Assembly: GCA_021791845.1 (NCBI GenBank)
Contig: JAJYVT010000004.1
Coordinates: 20,639 to 84,638, forward strand
DNA length: 64,000 nucleotides
Source: Actinomycetes bacterium
GTDB taxonomy: Bacteria > Actinomycetota > Acidimicrobiia > Acidimicrobiales > RAAP-2
Direction: 5' to 3'
Of this stretch, positions 25,559 to 34,036 are shown piece after piece. Within the stretch, counting starts at the first letter, position 1. Every line of letters begins with the position of its first letter. The position numbers and the translations under genes were made by a program. The notes under the pieces are model-generated. The model saw only the letters and a list, made by a program, of their open reading frames with translations. It was not told the origin of the DNA and searched no databases.

Positions 25559-26653
25559 TCAGCCGGCGGCCGGCGGCGTGGCCCCGAGGTGGGCGCCCAT
25601 CCAGTCGGCGAAGGTGGCGCGCGACTCGAACGCCCGGTTGGCCACTCCGTGGTTCCCGTCCTCGTACATGAGGAGCTCGGCGCCGGGGGCCTCTGCCGCC
25701 ATCCGGTCGGCGTGGACCCGGCCCACCAGGCGGTCCTGTGCCCCGTGGACGACCAGCATCGGATTGGTGATGCGCGCCGCCGCCTCCTCCAAGGTCAGGG
25801 TGCCGGCGTAGGCCCGGGCAGCGGCGTCGTCGACCGACCGCGACCGGTGGCGGAAGGTGTCACGCGTCATCGGGGGCAGGTGGTCCCACTCGAGGTCGAA
25901 CCGGTAGGGGCCGGCCAGCGCCACGCCCGCCACGAGGCGCGGCTCGAACGCCATGGCGCGGGCGGCGTAGTAGCCGCCGAGGCTCACGCCGAAGAAGCCC
26001 ACTCGGCTGCCGTCGACCTCCGGCACCGTCTGGCAGAAGTTGACGGCGGCGGTGGCGACCTTCTCGTAGGCCGGCTCGATGGGCAGCTCGAACTCGCTCT
26101 CACCCTGGCCCGGGCCGTCGACCGCGAGCGTGGCCATGCCCCGTGCGAGGAAGTACTCGGCGGTGGCCTGGAGCTCCTCCTTCACCGAGTCCAGGCCTGG
26201 TGCCATCACCACCACCGGCGGCGGGCCGGCCGTGGTGGCGGGCACCCGGAGGTAGGCGGGGAGCGCGGTGCCGCCGTAGGGGACCGCCACACGCTGGGCC
26301 GGCGGGCGCATGGTGTCGAGCCCCCGGGCGTAGTCGGCGACGGCCCGGTCGCTCGCCGCCCGAAGCTGGTCCGGGTCCATCACGAAGACGAACTTGGCCC
26401 AGTGCCAGCACATCCCGGCACGGCGCCACGCCTCGGCCGCGGTTGCGTGCCGGCCCTCCTCGTCCGCCCGGGTGGCGATCGCCTCGTACCCCTCCGCCGT
26501 CCGTCCCCACTCCCGGCACCAGTCCTCCCAGCGGGTGATGCGGGCCAGCGTCCGTTCGAAGTCCAGGTAGTCCGTGCCGTTGTTCACGAACCTGGGTCCC
26601 CAGTGCGCCGCCGCCGTGGCGACCCTGGGGTCCACGTCCCCCTGCTCGGCCAT
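25559..26653 (-). CDS. Alpha/beta hydrolase 3, 2,6-dihydroxypseudooxynicotine-hydrolase-like
   Basis: 364 residues. Closest in layout to the copy at 13595: WGPRFVNNGTDYLDFERTL start, ITRWEDWCREWG, AWRRAGMCWHWAKFVF in the cap, APGLDSVKEELQATAEYFL, AVDGPGQGESEF, nucleophile elbow GVSLGGYYAARAMAF (Ser about 218), HGAQDRLVGRVH and EDGNHGVANRAF with the catalytic Asp and His. ATG 26653 is preceded by GGGAGG. Divergent from the FAD oxidoreductase with operator E between. Three such paralogues in 13 kb is unusual. Confidence 0.87.
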   Translation of the reverse strand: MAEQGDVDPRVATAAAHWGPRFVNNGTDYLDFERTLARITRWEDWCREWGRTAEGYEAIATRADEEGRHATAAEAWRRAGMCWHWAKFVFVMDPDQLRAASDRAVADYARGLDTMRPPAQRVAVPYGGTALPAYLRVPATTAGPPPVVVMAPGLDSVKEELQATAEYFLARGMATLAVDGPGQGESEFELPIEPAYEKVATAAVNFCQTVPEVDGSRVGFFGVSLGGYYAARAMAFEPRLVAGVALAGPYRFDLEWDHLPPMTRDTFRHRSRSVDDAAARAYAGTLTLEEAAARITNPMLVVHGAQDRLVGRVHADRMAAEAPGAELLMYEDGNHGVANRAFESRATFADWMGAHLGATPPAAG

Positions 26654-26698
26654 GTGCCCTCCCGCCCTCGTGTGCCTGCCACGTGCGCCGAATCGGGG

Positions 26699-26746
26699 TC
26701 GACTCGATGCAACCGATTGCGTAGCATGGCGGCACCCAAGTGTCAA
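26699..26746. promoter_or_regulatory. Divergent promoters and LacI-type operator E
   Basis: Operator GCAACCGATTGC at 26709-26720. Minus-strand promoter: TTGACA (26746-26741), 17-bp spacer, TACGCA (26723-26718) overlapping the operator. Plus-strand promoter: TCGACT (26699-26704), 17-bp spacer, TAGCAT (26722-26727), with the operator inside the spacer. One operator blocks both directions. Confidence 0.65.
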
Positions 26747-26777
26747 CGGGCGCGGGCGGCGCTGGAAGGGGGACGCG

Positions 26778-28451
26778 GTGGAGGACGTGGACGTCGTGGT
26801 GGCGGGGGCCGGGCACAACAGCCTGATCACCGCCTGCTACCTGGCGAAGGCCGGCTACCGCTGCCTCGTGCTCGAGGCGAACGCCATCCCGGGCGGCGGC
26901 GCGGTCACCGAGGAGCTGCTCGGACCCGGCTACGCCGTGGACAGCTGCGCCACCGGGCACACGCTCATGTGCACCAACCCGCTGCTGGCCGACGACGAGC
27001 TCGGGCTGATGGCCGCGGGCTCCCTCACCTACGTGGACCCGGATCCCGTGGCCCACGTGGCCTTCCCCGACGGCGGCCACTTCACGATGACGCTCGACCG
27101 GAACGAGACGGCGGCGGAGTTCGGCCGGTTCTCGGCGGCCGACGCCCGGGCGTACGAGCGCCTGCTCGACGACTACGCCGAGGTGGCGCCTGTCTTCGCC
27201 CGGGCGCAGCACACGCCGGCGGGCATGGGACCCCCCCTGGACCAGCTGCTGGCCGAGCACCCCCGCGGAAGGGTGTGGCAGCGCCGGCGGATGCTGAGCG
27301 CCTGGGACGTGGTCCGCACCGAGTTCGAGAGCCGCGAGGCCCGGGCGTTCCTCATGTGGATGGCGTTCCAGACCAACCAGGCCCTCGACATCCCGGGGAC
27401 GGGGCTCCTTGCCTCCAGCATCGTCGCCGGCCGGCAGCGCCGCAGCTGGTCGGTGCTGCAAGGCGGTTCGGGACGCCTCGTCGACGCGCTGGTGGGCTAT
27501 CTCGAGGCGCACGGCGGCGAGGTGCGCTGCGGGCAGCCGGTCCGCCGCCTCCTCGTGGAGGGCGGCCGGTGCGCCGGGGTGGAGACCGAGTCGGGGGAGC
27601 AGTACCGCGCCCGCCGGGCGGTCGTGTCCACCATCCACGTGGTGCACCTGATGGACATGGCGCCCCCGGGGACGTGGCCCGAGGAGCTCGAGTACGCCGT
27701 GCGCACCTACGACGTGGGCATCCCGGGGTTCGGCATCTACCTCCTCACCGACGTGGCGCCGGCGTTCCAGACCCCCGCCGGCCCGGTGTCCGCCGTGTCC
27801 GCCGGCACCGTCGGGTGGCCGGAGGACCTGCTGCAGCTCGGCTTCGACCTGCGGCACGGGCGCTACGTCGAGGACGTCCCGTGGCTCCTCGTGGCCACCC
27901 CAACGCTGGTCGACCCGGACCGGGCCCCGCCGGGGCACCACACGGTCAAGGTGTTGAGCCAGCAGGTCTACGACCTGCCTGGGGGACCGGAGGGCTGGCC
28001 GGCCGCCAAGGAGGCGCAGGCCCGCCGTCAGCTCGAGCACCTCCGGCGCTCCGCCCCGGGTTTCACCGACGACCACGTCCTGGCCATGCTGGTGAAGGCC
28101 CCTCCGGACTTCGAAGCCTCCAACCGCCACATGGTCCATGGCGCCTTCCACGGGGGGGACCGGGGCGTGGCCCAGAGCGGGCCGGGCCGGCCGGCGCCCG
28201 GGTGGGCCGGCCACCGGATGCCGCTCGCTGGCCTCTACCAGACGGGTGCGACGACCAACCCGGGGGGTTCCATCACCGGCGTCCCGGGGCGCAACGCCGC
28301 CCGGGTCGTCCTCACCGACCTCGGGATCGACCCCGACGCCGTGCTGCGCCCGGTGCACGCGGGGGACGGCACGGTGCCGCACGGGGTCACCGGCCTCACG
28401 ACGGCGGGCGCCGTCGGCGAGACCGCCCGGGCCGCTGGCGGCGCCGCGTGA
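26778..28451 (+). CDS. FAD-dependent oxidoreductase (phytoene-desaturase/PYROXD2-like)
   Basis: 557 residues. N-terminal dinucleotide-binding motif VVVAGAGHNSLITACYLAKAGY followed by LEANAIPGGGAVTEELL, a central substrate domain, and the C-terminal FAD-closing segment YQTGATTNPGGSITGVPGRN. The layout is that of the NAD(P)/FAD oxidoreductase family that includes carotenoid desaturases and PYROXD2. It probably dehydrogenates a hydrophobic or cyclic intermediate. GTG 26778 follows GGAAGGGGG. It ends with a GTGA overlap into the amidohydrolase gene. Confidence 0.85.
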   Translation: MEDVDVVVAGAGHNSLITACYLAKAGYRCLVLEANAIPGGGAVTEELLGPGYAVDSCATGHTLMCTNPLLADDELGLMAAGSLTYVDPDPVAHVAFPDGGHFTMTLDRNETAAEFGRFSAADARAYERLLDDYAEVAPVFARAQHTPAGMGPPLDQLLAEHPRGRVWQRRRMLSAWDVVRTEFESREARAFLMWMAFQTNQALDIPGTGLLASSIVAGRQRRSWSVLQGGSGRLVDALVGYLEAHGGEVRCGQPVRRLLVEGGRCAGVETESGEQYRARRAVVSTIHVVHLMDMAPPGTWPEELEYAVRTYDVGIPGFGIYLLTDVAPAFQTPAGPVSAVSAGTVGWPEDLLQLGFDLRHGRYVEDVPWLLVATPTLVDPDRAPPGHHTVKVLSQQVYDLPGGPEGWPAAKEAQARRQLEHLRRSAPGFTDDHVLAMLVKAPPDFEASNRHMVHGAFHGGDRGVAQSGPGRPAPGWAGHRMPLAGLYQTGATTNPGGSITGVPGRNAARVVLTDLGIDPDAVLRPVHAGDGTVPHGVTGLTTAGAVGETARAAGGAA

Positions 28452-29449
28452 GCGCCCCCGGGCCCCTGGGCGTGGTCGACGCCCACGCCCACATCGCGGT
28501 GGAGGACCTGTTCACCACCGAGGGGGTGCTCGACCCGTCGTTCGCCGCGCTGCGAGACGTCGACGGCCGGCGCCGCGTCTTCCTCCGCGGGCGCGAGCTC
28601 GCCTCGGTGGTGGGCGAGTTCCTGGACCCCCACCGCATGCTGGCCGAGGCCCGCGCCGAGGGCGTGGACCACCTCCTCCTCTCGCCGTGGGTCCACATGG
28701 CTCCGATGGGCATCCCGCTGGCCGAGGCCCGCCGGCGTTGCGAGGTGCAGCACGAAGTGCTGGCGCGGCTCGTGGCCGCCGATCCCGAGCACCTGAGCGC
28801 CGTGGGCGCGGTCCCCATCGACCATCCGGCCGACGCGGTCGCGGTGCTGCGCGAGGCGTGCGCCGCCGGGTTGTCGGGGGTCGAACTGGCCGCCAACGCC
28901 GGCAACTACCTCGGCGAGGAGGGGCTCGAGCCCTTCTGGGAGGAGGCAGAGTCGCTCCAGGCGATCGTCTTCGTCCACCCCAGCACGAGGGGGATCACGC
29001 TCCCCGCGCTCGACGACTACTACCTGTGGAACACCGTCGGCAACCCGGCGGAGACGGCGATCGCCGGCGCCCACCTGGCCCTCGGGGGCGTGCTGGAGCG
29101 CCACCCCGGGCTCCGGGTCGTGCTCGCCCACGGCGGCGGCGTCCTGCCCGCCGTGTGCGGCCGGCTCCGGCACGCCCAGTCGGCGGTGGCGGCCGCGGCC
29201 GGCCGGCTGGCCCGACCGGTGGAGGAGTCGCTGGCCCGCTTCTACTTCGACACCGTCACCCACGACGGGCGCCAGCTCCGGCGCCTGATCGAGGACTTCG
29301 GCCCCGAGCGGGTGCTGCTCGGCTCCGACCGGCCCTTCGACATGGGCGACCCCCACGCCGTGTCCGTGGTTCGCAGCCTCGGCCTCGACCCGGCGGTCGA
29401 GCGTGCCGTCCTGGGAGGGAACGCCGCCCGGCTCATCGCCCGGCGCTGA
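28448..29449 (+). CDS. Metal-dependent amidohydrolase (ACMSD-like)
   Basis: 333 residues. Amidohydrolase-2 fold with metal ligands DAHAHI (residue 11), IVFVHPS, VLAHGGG and LLGSDRPFDMG, the HxH-H-H-D pattern of the 2-amino-3-carboxymuconate-semialdehyde decarboxylase family. Members decarboxylate or hydrolyse aromatic-ring-cleavage products. The C-terminal NAARLIARR and the stop codon are inside the first unit of a 28-bp tandem repeat. Coupled to the upstream FAD oxidoreductase. Confidence 0.88.
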   Translation: MSAPGPLGVVDAHAHIAVEDLFTTEGVLDPSFAALRDVDGRRRVFLRGRELASVVGEFLDPHRMLAEARAEGVDHLLLSPWVHMAPMGIPLAEARRRCEVQHEVLARLVAADPEHLSAVGAVPIDHPADAVAVLREACAAGLSGVELAANAGNYLGEEGLEPFWEEAESLQAIVFVHPSTRGITLPALDDYYLWNTVGNPAETAIAGAHLALGGVLERHPGLRVVLAHGGGVLPAVCGRLRHAQSAVAAAAGRLARPVEESLARFYFDTVTHDGRQLRRLIEDFGPERVLLGSDRPFDMGDPHAVSVVRSLGLDPAVERAVLGGNAARLIARR

Positions 29450-29570
29450 CGCCGCCCGGCTCATCGCCCGGCGCTGACGCCGCCCGGCTCATCGCCCGGC
29501 GCTGACGCCGCCCGGCTCATCGCCCGGCGCTGACGCCGCCCGGCTCATCGCCCGGCGCTGACGCCGCCCG
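29421..29570 (+). repeat. Five perfect 28-bp tandem repeats plus a partial sixth
   Basis: Identical 28-bp units begin at 29421, 29449, 29477, 29505 and 29533; ten bases of a sixth follow at 29561. The first unit is the coding end of the amidohydrolase, and each unit repeats the codons for AARLIARR and the stop in that frame's reading. The last partial unit abuts the stop of the convergent aldo/keto reductase. Complete identity points to recent expansion by slippage or recombination. Confidence 0.95.
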
Positions 29571-30560
29571 CTACCGGTTGACGAGCGTCATGTCCCCGTA
29601 GCGCTCGCCGGAGGCGGCGCCGAGCGGGAAGGCCTCCGACAGGGCGGCGACGTCCTCGTCGGCCAGGACGAGCTCGGCCGCGGCCAGGTTCTCCTCCAGG
29701 TGGGAGACGCTCGACGTGCCGGGGATGGGGACGACGTCCGAGCCCTGGGCGAGCACCCAGGTGAGCGCCAGCTGCGACGGCGTGCAGCCGTGGCGGTGGG
29801 CGAGGTCGGCCATGCGGTCTTGGAGCGCGACGTTGCGGGCCAGGTGCTCGGACGAGAACCGGGGGTGGTTGCGGCGCACGTCGCGTGCTGCCAGCTCGGA
29901 CGGATCGCGGAAGCGTCCGCCGAGAAAGCCGCGGCCGAGCGGGCTGTAGGCGACGAACCCGATGCCCAGCTCGCGCACGGTGGCCAGCACCTCGGCCTCG
30001 GGATCGCGGCTCCACAGGCTGTACTCGGTCTGCAGCGCGGTCAGGGGATGGACGGCGTGGGCTCGGCGGATGGTGGCCGGGGCCGCCTCGGACAGCCCGA
30101 GGTGACGGACCTTTCCGGCGTCCACGAGGGCGCCCATGGCGCCGACGGTCTCCTCGATGGGCACCGTCGGGTCGACGCGGTGCAGGTAGTAGAGGTCGAT
30201 GTGGTCCACGCCGAGACGCCGCAGCGAGGCGTCGCAGGCCTCGGGCACGTACTCGGGCCGGCCGTTCACGCCTTGGAACGTGCCGTCCTCACGGCGCACG
30301 TTGCCGAACTTGGTGGCCAGGACCACCTGGTCGCGGCGCCCGGCCACGGCCCGTCCCACCAGCTCCTCGTTGGTGTACGGCCCGTAGGCGTCGGCGGTGT
30401 CGAGGAAGGTGCAGCCGAGGTCCAGGGCCCGCCGGACGAGGGCGACGCCCGACTCGTCGTCGACGGGGGTCCCGTACATGGGGGAGAGGGCCATGCACCC
30501 GAGCCCGACGGAGGAGACCTCCAGGGTGCGTGTGCCACTGCCCAGGGTCCTCGTCTCCAC
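29571..30560 (-). CDS. Aldo/keto reductase
   Basis: 329 residues. Family features: [11 protein letters not shown], catalytic [20 protein letters not shown] (Asp, Tyr), Lys in LATKFGNV, His in YYLHRVDP, and C-terminal [15 protein letters not shown] for NADP binding; the AKR13-like group. GTG 30560 is preceded by GAGGAGG. Divergent from the M24-E1 operon, sharing operator F. Would reduce or oxidise an aldehyde/ketone intermediate. Confidence 0.88.
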   Translation of the reverse strand: METRTLGSGTRTLEVSSVGLGCMALSPMYGTPVDDESGVALVRRALDLGCTFLDTADAYGPYTNEELVGRAVAGRRDQVVLATKFGNVRREDGTFQGVNGRPEYVPEACDASLRRLGVDHIDLYYLHRVDPTVPIEETVGAMGALVDAGKVRHLGLSEAAPATIRRAHAVHPLTALQTEYSLWSRDPEAEVLATVRELGIGFVAYSPLGRGFLGGRFRDPSELAARDVRRNHPRFSSEHLARNVALQDRMADLAHRHGCTPSQLALTWVLAQGSDVVPIPGTSSVSHLEENLAAAELVLADEDVAALSEAFPLGAASGERYGDMTLVNR

Positions 30561-30624
30561 CGCCGTCCTCCTCGCGTCGTGGCGGCGGCCCGGCCGGGCC
30601 GGCGGCGCCGTCCGATGATCGGTC

Positions 30625-30688
30625 ACGGTACTCCGGACAGGTCCGGCGCGCAATCGATTGCCACCGGGGAGAACGGCGCTGCGATAAG
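30625..30688. promoter_or_regulatory. Divergent promoters and LacI-type operator F
   Basis: Perfect 12-bp palindrome GCAATCGATTGC at 30650-30661. Minus strand: TTGCGC (30653-30648), 17-bp spacer, TACCGT (30630-30625). Plus strand: TTGCCA (30658-30663), 19-bp spacer, GATAAG (30683-30688). Both -35 elements start inside the operator, so repressor binding would close both promoters. The plus-strand spacer is longer than ideal. Confidence 0.6.
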
Positions 30689-30783
30689 TTCGGGGAGCCA
30701 AGCGCGCCGGGCCCCGGGGCCGGCGCGGCGGCACTGGTTGGACGCAGCGAGGGGCCAGAGCCCCGCGGAGATCGGGGGACGAG

Positions 30784-32046
30784 ATGGAAGGCACGCAGGA
30801 GGTCCGGACGTACGCGACGGCGCCCGCGCCCGGTGCCATGGCGGTCGACTTCGAGGAGCGGGTCGACTTCCGGCGCCTGCACGGGTACCGCCTCGGCCGG
30901 GTCCGGGCGGCACTCGAGCGCTCGGAGCTCGGGGCCGTGCTCTGCTTCGACGTGAACAACATCCGCTACATCACGAGCACGGCCATCGGGGAGTGGACCC
31001 GTGACAAGCTGACCCGCTACACCGTGCTGGCCCGCGGGGCGGAGCCGGTCCTGTGGGACTTCGGCTCCGCCGCGGTGCACCACCGCCTGCACTGCCCGTG
31101 GATCGCCCCGGAGAACTCCCGGGCCGCCCACACCACCATGCGCGGCGCCGTCGGCCCGGAGGCCGGGATCAGCGAGCGCGGGATCGCCGAGATCGTCGAC
31201 GTGCTGCGGGAGGCCGGTGTCGCCGACATGCCCGTCGGCATCGACATCATCGACGCCCCCCTCATGTTCGCCCTCCAGCGGGCCGGGATCGAAGTGCGCG
31301 ACGGCCAGCAGGTGATGCACGACGCCCGGCAGGTCAAGTCGCCGGACGAGATCATGCTCCTCTCCCGGGCTGCCGCCATGGTGGACGGCGCCTATCAGCG
31401 CGTTGCCGAGGCCCTGAAGCCCGGCGTGCGGGAGAACGACATCGTGGCCCTGGTGAACGAGACGCTCTACACCATGGGCTCCGACGACGTGGAGTCGGTC
31501 AACGCCGTGAGCGGCGAGCGGTGCGTGCCCCACCCGCACAACTTCTCCGACCGTATGATCCGGCCCGGGGAGCAGGCCTTCTTCGACATCATGCACGCCT
31601 TCAACGGCTACCGGACCTGCTACTACCGGTGCTTCTCGGTCGGCTACTCCACGCCCGCCCAGCGCGACGCCTACAAGCGGGCGCGCGAGTGGATGGACAC
31701 GGGGATCGACATGATCAAGCCCGGCGTCACCACCGACCAGATCGCCCGTCTCTGGCCGACCGCCCAGGACATCGGCCTCGCCAGCGAGCAGGAGGCGTTC
31801 GGCCTCGAGTTCGGCCACGGGCTGGGACTGGCGCTGCACGAGCGCCCCATCATCAGCCGGCTGAACTCGCTCGACCACCCGATGGAGATCCAGGAGGGGA
31901 TGGTGTTCGCCCTCGAGACCTACTGCCCGGCCACCGACGGCCGCTCGGCCGCCCGCATCGAAGAGGAGATCGTGGTCACCTCGTCCGGGCCGCAGGTGAT
32001 CACCCTCTTCCCGGCGCAGGAGCTGTTCGTCACCAACCCGTACTAG
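30784..32046 (+). CDS. M24-fold protein (aminopeptidase P/DddP-like) with altered metal site
   Basis: 420 residues. N-terminal creatinase-type domain with [19 protein letters not shown], then the pita-bread fold. The C-terminal ligands are present: His in [12 protein letters not shown], Glu in FALETYCPA and Glu in RIEEEIVV. The two Asp ligands of the family fall in [22 protein letters not shown] (split here as FFDIMHAF and [11 protein letters not shown]), where the canonical second and third Asp appear replaced by Met/His and Cys/Tyr. The general pattern recalls DMSP lyase DddP as much as a peptidase. ATG 30784 is the first gene of a five-gene operon. Activity not assignable. Confidence 0.8.
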   Translation: MEGTQEVRTYATAPAPGAMAVDFEERVDFRRLHGYRLGRVRAALERSELGAVLCFDVNNIRYITSTAIGEWTRDKLTRYTVLARGAEPVLWDFGSAAVHHRLHCPWIAPENSRAAHTTMRGAVGPEAGISERGIAEIVDVLREAGVADMPVGIDIIDAPLMFALQRAGIEVRDGQQVMHDARQVKSPDEIMLLSRAAAMVDGAYQRVAEALKPGVRENDIVALVNETLYTMGSDDVESVNAVSGERCVPHPHNFSDRMIRPGEQAFFDIMHAFNGYRTCYYRCFSVGYSTPAQRDAYKRAREWMDTGIDMIKPGVTTDQIARLWPTAQDIGLASEQEAFGLEFGHGLGLALHERPIISRLNSLDHPMEIQEGMVFALETYCPATDGRSAARIEEEIVVTSSGPQVITLFPAQELFVTNPY

Positions 32047-32060
32047 GAGGGGCTCGACCG

Positions 32061-33074
32061 ATGACCGACGTGCTGCACCCCGCGGTGGCGGGACCCCAGG
32101 CGATCGACCTTCGCCTGCGCATCTACCGGATGATGGTGGAGATGCGCGACTTCGAAAAGCGTGCCTACGACCTCTTCCTCCAGGGACTGGTGAAGGGGAC
32201 GAGCCACCTCGGACTGGGCCAGGAAGCCGTGGCCGCGGGCTTCGGGGCGGCCATGCGGCCGGAGGACTACACCTTCGCCACCTACCGGGGCCACAACCAC
32301 ACCTTGGCCCGGGGGGTGCCCATGGCTCCGGTGATGGCCGAGCTCATGGGGCGGGAGGCCGGGCTCATGGCCGGCAAAGGCGGCTCCATGCACCTCACCA
32401 GCGTGGCGCACCGGATGATGGGCTCCTACGCCATCGTCGGGGCGCACCTGACGATCGCCAACGGCGCCGCCTGGTCGTCGAAGCTGCGGGGGACCTCCGA
32501 GGTGACGGTCTGCTTCTTCGGCGACGGCACCACCAACATCGGCGCCTTCCACGAGGCGCTCAACCTGGCGGCCGTCTGGCAGCTCCCGGTGGTCTTCGTG
32601 TGCGAGAACAACCGCTGGATGGAGTACACCCCCATCGGCTCGGTGACCGCCGTGCAGCATCCGGCGGGCGACCGGGCACCCGCCTACGGGCTCGCCCCGG
32701 TGGTGATCGACGGGAACGACGCCGACGCCACTTACGCCGCGGCCGCCGCCGCCATCGAGCGGGCCCGAGGCGGCGGCGGCCCGTCGCTCATCGAGGCCGA
32801 GACGTACCGCCATGGCGGCCACTCGCGCGCCGACCCGGGCAAGTACCGGCCCGAGAGCGAGGTGGCCAGCTGGCTGGCCAGGGACCCGCTGCCCCTGTAC
32901 CGCCGGCGACTGCTCGACGCCGGGGTCTCCGAGCAGGTCCTGGCGTCGGTGGAGGAGGCCTCGCGCCAGGCCGTGGACGAGGCGACGGAGCTGGCCGCCG
33001 CCAGCCCCCCGCCCGATCTGTCGCTGGTCGAAAAGGACGTGTTCGCAGACGGAGGTTCGGCATGGCGGAGATGA
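32061..33074 (+). CDS. 2-Oxoacid/acetoin dehydrogenase E1 alpha subunit
   Basis: 337 residues. TPP-binding GDGTTNIGAFHEALNLAA ending in CENN, substrate-channel YRGHNHTLARG, GKGGSMHL, and the phosphorylation-loop-like ETYRHGGHSRADPGKYR. The sequence is closer to acetoin dehydrogenase and branched-chain-type E1 than to AceE. GGAGGGG precedes the ATG. Its 3' end overlaps the beta-subunit start by 13 bases. No E2 or E3 gene is seen in this window. Confidence 0.9.
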   Translation: MTDVLHPAVAGPQAIDLRLRIYRMMVEMRDFEKRAYDLFLQGLVKGTSHLGLGQEAVAAGFGAAMRPEDYTFATYRGHNHTLARGVPMAPVMAELMGREAGLMAGKGGSMHLTSVAHRMMGSYAIVGAHLTIANGAAWSSKLRGTSEVTVCFFGDGTTNIGAFHEALNLAAVWQLPVVFVCENNRWMEYTPIGSVTAVQHPAGDRAPAYGLAPVVIDGNDADATYAAAAAAIERARGGGGPSLIEAETYRHGGHSRADPGKYRPESEVASWLARDPLPLYRRRLLDAGVSEQVLASVEEASRQAVDEATELAAASPPPDLSLVEKDVFADGGSAWRR

Positions 33075-34036
33075 CGTACCGGGACGCCGTGGCCTACGGC
33101 ATCGCCCAGGAGATGCGCCGGGACCCATCGGTGGTGTTCCTGGGTGAGGACGTCGGCGCCGCGGGTGGCGTGTTCAAGGCGACCGTCGGCGTCCTCGACG
33201 CCTTCGGCCCGACCCGGGTGTTCGACACGCCGATCTCCGAGCAGGCGATCCTCGGGGCGGCCATGGGGGCGGCGATGACGGGGCTGCGGCCCATCGCCGA
33301 GATCATGTTCTCCGACTTCTTCGCCGTGTGCTGGGACATCGTGGCCAACGAGATGGCCAAGACCCGCTACATGACCAACGGGCAGGTCACCCTGCCTTTG
33401 GTGGTGCGCTCGGGGAACGGCGGGGGATCGCGCTTTGGCGCCCAGCACTCCCAGAGCGTGGAGAACTGGGCCATGGCGGTCCCGGGTCTGAAGGTGGTCG
33501 CACCGTCCAACCCGAAGGACGTGGTCGGCCTCCTGGCCGCCGCCGTCCGGGACACAGACCCGGTCGTCTTCTTCGAGCAGAAGTCGCTCTACCCGACCAA
33601 GGGCGAGGTGCCCGACGGGGAGATCGTGGACGAGCTGGGCCGGGCCACGGTCCTGCGCCGTGGCGGTGCGGCAACCGTGGTCGCCCTGGCCGCCATGGTG
33701 CCCAGGGCGATGGCCGCGGCCGACCAGCTGGCGACCGAGGGGATCGACGTCACCGTGATCGACCTCCGGTGCCTCGTGCCGCTGGACGTGACGACCGTGG
33801 CCACCTCGGTGGCGGAGACCGGCCACCTGGTGACCGTGGAGGAGAACCCCCGCCTGTGCGGCTGGGGGGCCGAGCTCGCCTCGATCATCGCCGAGGAGAA
33901 CCTGTTCGACCTGGACGGGCCGATCGTGCGGGTGACGACGCCGCACGTCCCCCTGCCGGCGGCCGACGCCCTGGAGGACGCGGCGATGCCGGACGTGGCC
34001 CGGATCGTCGACGGCGTACGGAGGTCGGTGCTGTGA
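33062..34036 (+). CDS. 2-Oxoacid/acetoin dehydrogenase E1 beta subunit
   Basis: 324 residues. Transketolase-type Pyr domain with the catalytic Glu in FLGEDVGAAGGVF and DTPISEQAILGAAMGAA, then the C-terminal transketolase domain with VIDLRCLVPLD and HLVTVEENP. Forms the alpha2-beta2 E1 heterotetramer with the preceding gene. ATG 33062 preceded by GGAGG; ends with a GTGA overlap into the aldehyde dehydrogenase. Confidence 0.92.
   Translation: MAEMTYRDAVAYGIAQEMRRDPSVVFLGEDVGAAGGVFKATVGVLDAFGPTRVFDTPISEQAILGAAMGAAMTGLRPIAEIMFSDFFAVCWDIVANEMAKTRYMTNGQVTLPLVVRSGNGGGSRFGAQHSQSVENWAMAVPGLKVVAPSNPKDVVGLLAAAVRDTDPVVFFEQKSLYPTKGEVPDGEIVDELGRATVLRRGGAATVVALAAMVPRAMAAADQLATEGIDVTVIDLRCLVPLDVTTVATSVAETGHLVTVEENPRLCGWGAELASIIAEENLFDLDGPIVRVTTPHVPLPAADALEDAAMPDVARIVDGVRRSVL

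Noticed and set aside
29421..29570. Possible CRISPR array
   Set aside because: The 28-bp units are directly adjacent with no spacers, and they extend a coding end. This is a tandem repeat.
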